Shown here one piece after another: positions 59,185 through 64,000 of a stretch of 64,000 nt of DNA. Positions within the stretch are counted from its first letter, which is position 1; the number at the start of each line of letters is the position of its first letter. The notes below the pieces were generated by a model. That model saw nothing but the letters and a program-made list of their open reading frames with translations, did not search any database and was not told the DNA's origin. The stretch spans positions 1 through 64,000 of the forward strand of contig JACDGS010000009.1 in the NCBI GenBank assembly GCA_013821455.1. Direction: 5' to 3'. Position numbers and translations under genes: made by a program. The stretch comes from Chthoniobacterales bacterium (GTDB lineage Bacteria > Verrucomicrobiota > Verrucomicrobiia > Chthoniobacterales > UBA10450).

Positions 59185-60996
59185 ATGGAAAATATCGCCC
59201 CTGCCATCTCGCTGCCCGCTGGCTTGGGCGAAAACAAAACGCGCAATCAAGCGGTGCTCGCTTGGGTGGCAGAGATCGAGTCGTTAACCGAGCCGGAAAA
59301 CATTTTCTGGTGCGACGGCTCGCAAGCGGAGAATGATTTTCTCCTCAGCGAAGCCTGCCGCCTGGGCGTGCTCATAAAGCTCAACCAGGAGAAAGCGCCG
59401 GGCTGTTATCTGCATCGGTCGAGCCCTAACGACGTCGCGCGGGTGGAGCAGTTCACACTCATCTGCACGCCGACGAAAGCGGAAGCCGGTCCGACAAATA
59501 ATTGGGCTGAGCCCGGCGAAACCTACCGAAAAATTAACGGCTACCTCAAAGGCGCGATGCGCGGGCGCACCATGTATGTCATTCCCTACATCATGGGGCC
59601 GGCGGAATCGCCCCTCGCTAAAATCGGCTACGAAATCACGGACTCGATTTACGTCGTTCTGAGCATGCGGATCATGACGCGGATGGGTGCGAAAGCGTCC
59701 GAGAAGCTCGGCGAAAAAGCCGACGCGGAATTCAATCGCGGCGTGCACTCGCTCTTGGATATCAACCCGGAGCGCCGTTGGATTTGTCACTTCCCGCAGG
59801 ACAACACCATTCTCTCAGTCGGCTCCGGTTACGGCGGCAATGTTCTCTTGAGCAAGAAATGTCTCGCGCTCCGCATCGCTTCCTACCTCGCGAAAAAACA
59901 AGGCTGGCTCGCGGAGCACATGCTCATCCTCGGCGTCGAATCGCCGGAGGGAAAAAAGCACTACGTCGCGGCGGCGTTCCCGAGCGCTTGCGGCAAGACG
60001 AATTTCGCCATGCTCATTCCGCCGAAACATTTTGCCGGCTGGAAAATCACCACCATCGGCGACGACATCGCGTGGATGCAGATCGGTGACGACGGCCGGC
60101 TCTACGCGGTCAATCCGGAGAACGGTTATTTCGGGGTCGTGCCGGGCACGAGTTACAAATCGAATCCGAACGCGATGAAGTCGATTGAGCACGACACGCT
60201 CTTCACCAACGTCGCCCTAACGAGTGAAGGAGAGGCCTGGTGGGAAGGAAAAGACGGTCCTGTGCCTGACGAGGCGACCGATTGGAGAGGCAACCCCTGG
60301 ACACCGGCCGCGAAAGAAAAAGCGGCGCATCCGAACAGCCGTTTCGCCGTGCCCATGCAAAACAATCCAGTGCTCGACGCAGAGGTGGAAAATCCGGCCG
60401 GCGTCCCGATCAGCGCGATCATTTTTGGCGGACGGCGGAGCGACACGATGCCGTTGGTTTTTCGCGCCTTCGATTGGGAGCACGGCGTTTACGTCGGCGC
60501 GACCATGGCTTCCGAGACGACGGCGGCCGCCACTGGCGCGGTCGGCCAGGTGCGGCGCGATCCGATGGCGATGCTGCCGTTCTGCGGCTACAACATCGGC
60601 GATTACTTCCGGCACTGGCTCGAGACGGGACCGCGCCTAACGAACCCGCCGTTGATCTTTCACGTTAACTGGTTCCGCAAAGACGCGACGGGAAAATACC
60701 TCTGGCCTGGTTTCGGCGACAACATGCGGGTGCTGAAATGGATGATCGATCGCTGCGAAGATAAAAGCGGCGCGCAAAGAACGGCGATCGGCTGCATCCC
60801 GCGCGCGGAAGATCTCGATCTCGAAGGATTGGAAGGGGTCTCAGCGGAGCAGTTGAAAACTTTGCTTTGGGTTGAGCCTAACGAATGGATGAAAGAGCTC
60901 GCGGGGCAGAAGGAGTTCTTCGACTCGCTTGCGCCAAACGTTCCGAAGGAGTTGCTCGCGCAGGGCGAGAAACTCGCGGAGCGGCTGGATCGTTAG
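59185..60996 (+). CDS. pckG: Phosphoenolpyruvate carboxykinase (GTP)
   Basis: The 603-residue protein has the GTP-type family length and motifs: FPSACGKTNFAML (P-loop), GDDIAWMQ (second metal site), NPENGYFGVVPGT, FGGRRSDTMPLV and NWFRKDATGKYLWPGFGDNMR. It converts oxaloacetate to PEP in gluconeogenesis. ATG 59185 fits the family start. The stop TAG lies in a TCGTTAGGC copy (60990-60998). Confidence 0.96.
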   Translation: MENIAPAISLPAGLGENKTRNQAVLAWVAEIESLTEPENIFWCDGSQAENDFLLSEACRLGVLIKLNQEKAPGCYLHRSSPNDVARVEQFTLICTPTKAEAGPTNNWAEPGETYRKINGYLKGAMRGRTMYVIPYIMGPAESPLAKIGYEITDSIYVVLSMRIMTRMGAKASEKLGEKADAEFNRGVHSLLDINPERRWICHFPQDNTILSVGSGYGGNVLLSKKCLALRIASYLAKKQGWLAEHMLILGVESPEGKKHYVAAAFPSACGKTNFAMLIPPKHFAGWKITTIGDDIAWMQIGDDGRLYAVNPENGYFGVVPGTSYKSNPNAMKSIEHDTLFTNVALTSEGEAWWEGKDGPVPDEATDWRGNPWTPAAKEKAAHPNSRFAVPMQNNPVLDAEVENPAGVPISAIIFGGRRSDTMPLVFRAFDWEHGVYVGATMASETTAAATGAVGQVRRDPMAMLPFCGYNIGDYFRHWLETGPRLTNPPLIFHVNWFRKDATGKYLWPGFGDNMRVLKWMIDRCEDKSGAQRTAIGCIPRAEDLDLEGLEGVSAEQLKTLLWVEPNEWMKELAGQKEFFDSLAPNVPKELLAQGEKLAERLDR

Positions 60997-61015
60997 GCGA
61001 GGCCTATAGGACCTA

Positions 61016-62419
61016 TCAATAAGCCGACGCCGGGGGCACCACCAACTGCACACAGGTCCGCGCGATGATGCCGCACTCCAGCATCAGGTTCCAATTTTCC
61101 AAATACTCCAGATCGCAGGCCACCCGGTTTTCGATGTCCTGGTTCGTCTGCGCTTCGCCGCGGAAGCCGCGCACCTGCGCGAGGCCGGTGATGCCCGGCT
61201 TCACGAACGCGCGCACGTGGTAGCTCGACATCAACTGCGCAAACTGCGCGTTGTGCTCAATCAAATGCGGGCGCGGGCCGACCGTGCTCATCTCGCCGCG
61301 GAGCACGTTCCAGAACTGCGGAATCTCGTCGAGGCTGAGTTTGCGAAACCATTTGCCTAACGAATAAATGCGCTCGTCTTCCGTCGTCGCCTGGCGCGTG
61401 ATGTCGTGATTAGCGGAATGCATGGTGCGGAATTTCAGAATCTCAAAATGCTTATTCTGGATGCCGGCGCGGATCTGCCGATGGAAGAGCGGGCCGGGCG
61501 ATTGCAGGCGCTGCGCCAACCAAACGATGAGCGCGAGCGGCGGGAAGACGAACAACATGATCGGCACGGTGAGCACGACATCGAGTCCGCGTTTGAAGGC
61601 GCGATTAAGCGGATTCTCCAGCGGCTCCTCGCGCAGGCCGATGAAGCGAAAACCGTCATCCTCGAAATGGACGACGGGGTGGCGCAGTTTTTCCTCAAGA
61701 TCGCTCACGATCAAAAGCCGCACCCCGAGCTGATCGCACGCCGCGATGACGCCGCGATTCAGTTCATCGAGCTGCGGAAACTCGAGCATGATGACCTGCG
61801 TCACCCCCTCTCTCTCGATGATGGAACGCAATTTTCCGGTGCCGCCGAGCACGGGGATTTTATCGTCGGTGCAATCGAGCGGTTCTTCGCAAATAATTCC
61901 AACCGTGCGCAAGCCGACATCGGCTTTGCGGCGGAGCCAGCCGCGCAGTTGTTTCGCTTTTGCGGTCGAGCCGACGAGGAGCGTTTTCTCATCGCGCAAT
62001 CCGAAAATTCCGCGCGCCAAAAATTGCGGCAGAAAATGATGCGAGAAGAGGAGCGCGATGTAGAGCCACGGCACGAAATTGAAGAAGAAAATTCGCGAGA
62101 TGAAGGCGTCCTTGGCCGCGATCAGATAAAGGACGAGCGCGCCGACGCTGGCGATCGTTTGTCGCAGCGCGAGCCGATGTTGCCGGAGCAATTCTGCCTG
62201 GAGAAAATAATTTTTCGAACCTTCGCGACTGAGGGATTCGGCCAGAATCCCCACGAAAAGCATCATGCAGTAGGTGGTGTAACTGCCGCGGGTGAGCTTC
62301 CCGCTCGGCGAATAAAAGGTCACCATCACCCAGACGCCAAACCAGAAGAGCGCGGCCACGAGCACGAGCTGGCAAAGCAGAAAAACCCGGTACAAACCTT
62401 GCGTGCGCTGGGTGAGCAT
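61016..62419 (-). CDS. Polyprenyl-phosphate sugar-1-phosphate transferase (exopolysaccharide initiation)
   Basis: The 467-residue protein has four N-terminal helices, a CoA-binding-like middle region (LVGSTAKAKQLRGWLRRKAD, VIMLEFPQLDEL), a fifth helix, and a C-terminal bacterial sugar transferase domain: RGLDVVLTVPIMLFVFPPL, HFEILKFRTMHS, LDEIPQFWNVLRGEMSTVGP and GLAQVRGFRGEAQ. Such enzymes start exopolysaccharide or O-antigen units on undecaprenyl phosphate. The divergent gene after it encodes an O-antigen-ligase-like protein, so this is the edge of a polysaccharide cluster. Confidence 0.92.
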   Translation of the reverse strand: MLTQRTQGLYRVFLLCQLVLVAALFWFGVWVMVTFYSPSGKLTRGSYTTYCMMLFVGILAESLSREGSKNYFLQAELLRQHRLALRQTIASVGALVLYLIAAKDAFISRIFFFNFVPWLYIALLFSHHFLPQFLARGIFGLRDEKTLLVGSTAKAKQLRGWLRRKADVGLRTVGIICEEPLDCTDDKIPVLGGTGKLRSIIEREGVTQVIMLEFPQLDELNRGVIAACDQLGVRLLIVSDLEEKLRHPVVHFEDDGFRFIGLREEPLENPLNRAFKRGLDVVLTVPIMLFVFPPLALIVWLAQRLQSPGPLFHRQIRAGIQNKHFEILKFRTMHSANHDITRQATTEDERIYSLGKWFRKLSLDEIPQFWNVLRGEMSTVGPRPHLIEHNAQFAQLMSSYHVRAFVKPGITGLAQVRGFRGEAQTNQDIENRVACDLEYLENWNLMLECGIIARTCVQLVVPPASAY

Positions 62420-62560
62420 GGTTATCGATCGGAACGGAAGGCCAACTCTGACGCGGAATCGCAGCCGGAGCGCGCGTCGTCAGTCGAGAGTTTCATCAGT
62501 GGCCTTCGCCGAGGATTAAAATCATAAAGCTACTCCCATACCATCGCGAATCTCCGAGCC

Positions 62561-64000
62561 ATGCAAACTGAGCGCGCCCAGCACGACGACCGATCACGCC
62601 CGGCCAGCGGGGCCGCAGCGGGTTGGACGGGAGTCACCCTGGCGTTATTCGTCGTCCTCGGGTCGTTTCTCGGCGGAACAACGACGCGCTGGAGCGAGGG
62701 CATCGTCATGGCGGGCTTCGGCCTTTTGCTGCTGGCGCGGCCGCCGCGCTTTTCTCTCGGGCCGACGCTGAATTTATTAGCGCTTCTTTTTTTGGCGCTC
62801 GCCGCCGTCGCGTTTTTGCCCGCGGCTTGGTTTCACGTTCCCGCGTGGCGCGTTGCCCTAACGAATGACTTCGGGCTCGCGCTGCCCCCTACGCTCAGCG
62901 TGCAGCCATGGTTGACGCTCGAGAGCTGCGTCACGCTTCTCGCGGGCCTGACGTGGATTTATTACGTCGCCACCTTTGCGGCTGACCTCCGCGACATCCG
63001 GCTTGCGGCGCGCGTTTTTGCGGGCGGCATGATTGCTCTCGCCGCGCTCTGCATCGTGCTCCATCTGCGGCAAACCGCGCTGCCTTTTTGGCACAACGTG
63101 CGCAACTTCGGCCCCTACCCGAATCGCAATCAAACCGGCGATCTCTTCGGCATTTCGACACTGATCGTTCTGGCCTGTATGCGGGAAGATTTTCGGCGCG
63201 GAAATCTGCGCTGGATCGTCTGGGCCGGCGGTGTCGGCGTCTTGGTCGCTGCGCTCGTGCTCGATTTTTCGCGCGCCGGGATTCTGCTTCTCGTTCTCGG
63301 CGTCGCCGCCTGGCTCGTTAGGCTGGCCTTCCGCAAATGGAGCGGCGCCGGCGTCGCTGTGGGCGTTTCAGTGCTGCTTGTTCTCTTCGCTGCGCTGCTC
63401 CTTTTCGGCGGCGAAACGATCGCTCGTTTTCACCTGCGGCTCGACAGCGACGAGTCGATGACCTCCGATTTTCGCTGGCTCATTTTTCACGACGCCTGGA
63501 CGATGATCAAAGCTTCGCCCTGGTGCGGAGTTGGACTGGGAAATTTCGAAAGCGTCTTCGCCCTCTTCCGCAACGCTTCGCAAAGTGCGAATCGCGCCCT
63601 TCATCCCGAGAGCGATTGGCTTTGGCTTTGGAGCGAGATGGGCTGGCCTGCCCTTCTTCTCTTGGGCGCTGCGGCGCTGCTTTTCGTTAGGCGCGCACTT
63701 CCCTTGCAGGAAGGGACGAATCAGCGGCTTCGTTACGCGGCGTTGCTTGGCGCGTTGCTCTTTGCGCTGCACGGTTTCGTCGATGTCTCGGCGCATCGCT
63801 TTGGCACTTTTCTCGCCGGGACTTTTCTCCTCGGACTCGCGCAGCGCCGGCCAATTGCGACCGCGCCTTCTCGCTGGTTGCCGCTGGTCTTTCGCCTAAC
63901 GGGTCTTGTTCTCCTCGCGCTCGGGACGACTTGGTTTTTTGCCTGGCGCAATCACGCGCTTCTTCCCGGTGACCTCGGCGTGGAGGAGGCGAAGGCCGCC
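62561..64000 (+). CDS. O-antigen ligase/polymerase-like membrane protein, partial (runs off window)
   Basis: From ATG 62561 the frame is open to the end of the window (480 codons so far). About 11 hydrophobic helices are seen, with the Wzy_C-type signature FGPYPNRNQTGDLFGIS, VLDFSRAGILLLVLGVAAW, and FHDAWTMIKASPWCGVGLGN, HPESDWLWLWSEMGWPALLL in the large loop. Members ligate or polymerise surface polysaccharides. The gene overlaps no other; the sugar transferase is divergent, 140 bases away. The C terminus, and any TPR domain, lie beyond 64000. Confidence 0.88.
   Translation, partial: MQTERAQHDDRSRPASGAAAGWTGVTLALFVVLGSFLGGTTTRWSEGIVMAGFGLLLLARPPRFSLGPTLNLLALLFLALAAVAFLPAAWFHVPAWRVALTNDFGLALPPTLSVQPWLTLESCVTLLAGLTWIYYVATFAADLRDIRLAARVFAGGMIALAALCIVLHLRQTALPFWHNVRNFGPYPNRNQTGDLFGISTLIVLACMREDFRRGNLRWIVWAGGVGVLVAALVLDFSRAGILLLVLGVAAWLVRLAFRKWSGAGVAVGVSVLLVLFAALLLFGGETIARFHLRLDSDESMTSDFRWLIFHDAWTMIKASPWCGVGLGNFESVFALFRNASQSANRALHPESDWLWLWSEMGWPALLLLGAAALLFVRRALPLQEGTNQRLRYAALLGALLFALHGFVDVSAHRFGTFLAGTFLLGLAQRRPIATAPSRWLPLVFRLTGLVLLALGTTWFFAWRNHALLPGDLGVEEAKAA

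Noticed and set aside
1-64000. The 9-mer as a restriction or methylation site, Chi, or KOPS signal
   Set aside because: Restriction sites tend to be avoided rather than enriched, the word is not palindromic, and orientation is balanced across the window, which does not fit Chi or KOPS polarity.
1-64000. Frequent CGATCG/GCGATCGC words as a HIP1-like signal
   Set aside because: They are common, but the GC-rich codon usage explains much of this and I could not show enrichment by eye.

Overview
The window reads as chromosomal DNA of a free-living, GC-rich, Gram-negative soil-type bacterium. A member of the Verrucomicrobiota (Chthoniobacterales/Spartobacteria-like) is the most likely source. The reasons are the mix of a Gld-like ABC module with DUF4340, a Pal-like lipoprotein, TolB-like/TPR regulators, an ECF sigma factor next to a TPR-kinase, a dockerin-bearing secreted protein, and several families of small palindromic repeats. 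The lineage is inferred from gene content; no rRNA gene or tRNA was seen.

Layout. 1-13.5 kb: housekeeping and stress genes (uvrA cut by the window edge, a PLD-like protein, an MBL hydrolase, a Pal-like lipoprotein, a universal stress protein, a TauE permease, a ferredoxin, thiD, rnc, an inactive S41-like protein, purD, an HxlR regulator, a CPA1 antiporter). 13.5-17.7 kb: lipoprotein, HTTM membrane protein and TolB/TPR cluster. 17.7-23.1 kb: succinate dehydrogenase (five-helix anchor, SdhA, SdhB) interrupted by a toxin-antitoxin pair and by a small inverted-repeat element, then a TPR protein and ubiE/menG. 23.1-25.9 kb: membrane protein plus GT2 glycosyltransferase. 25.9-31.1 kb: Gld-like ABC transporter operon. 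31.2-39.7 kb: HtrA-like protease, nucleotidyltransferase, sucA, dienelactone-hydrolase-like protein, GCS2 ligase, GNAT and M29 aminopeptidase. 39.8-45.7 kb: a 21-bp periodic repeat array, a DUF1801 protein, and two tandem cyclase-TolB-TPR genes separated by a decayed gene. 45.9-55.4 kb: FEN-like exonuclease, ATP-grasp-like protein, TPR-kinase plus ECF sigma factor, dockerin protein, kbl and an HAF-repeat protein. 55.4-64 kb: mazG, DUF2270, PTS IIA, GT2, rhomboid-like protein, pckG, polyprenyl-phosphate sugar transferase and an O-antigen-ligase-like gene that runs off the end.

The most striking signal is not a gene. The 9-mer GCCTAACGA and its complement TCGTTAGGC occur about 68 times by eye (33 forward, 35 reverse), where about 0.5 would be expected by chance. 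Most copies lie inside genes on both strands, with further copies differing only at the first base. Density (about 1 per kb), orientation balance and spread resemble a DNA uptake sequence. Copies are absent from 39.2-45.3 kb and from 49.8-52.8 kb, which look like later additions.

Functionally, sucA, the succinate dehydrogenase genes and pckG supply TCA-cycle and gluconeogenic steps; ubiE/menG supplies quinone; the last two genes and the GT2 enzymes point to exopolysaccharide or O-antigen synthesis. The cyclase/TPR, kinase/sigma and TolB/TPR proteins make up a signalling layer.
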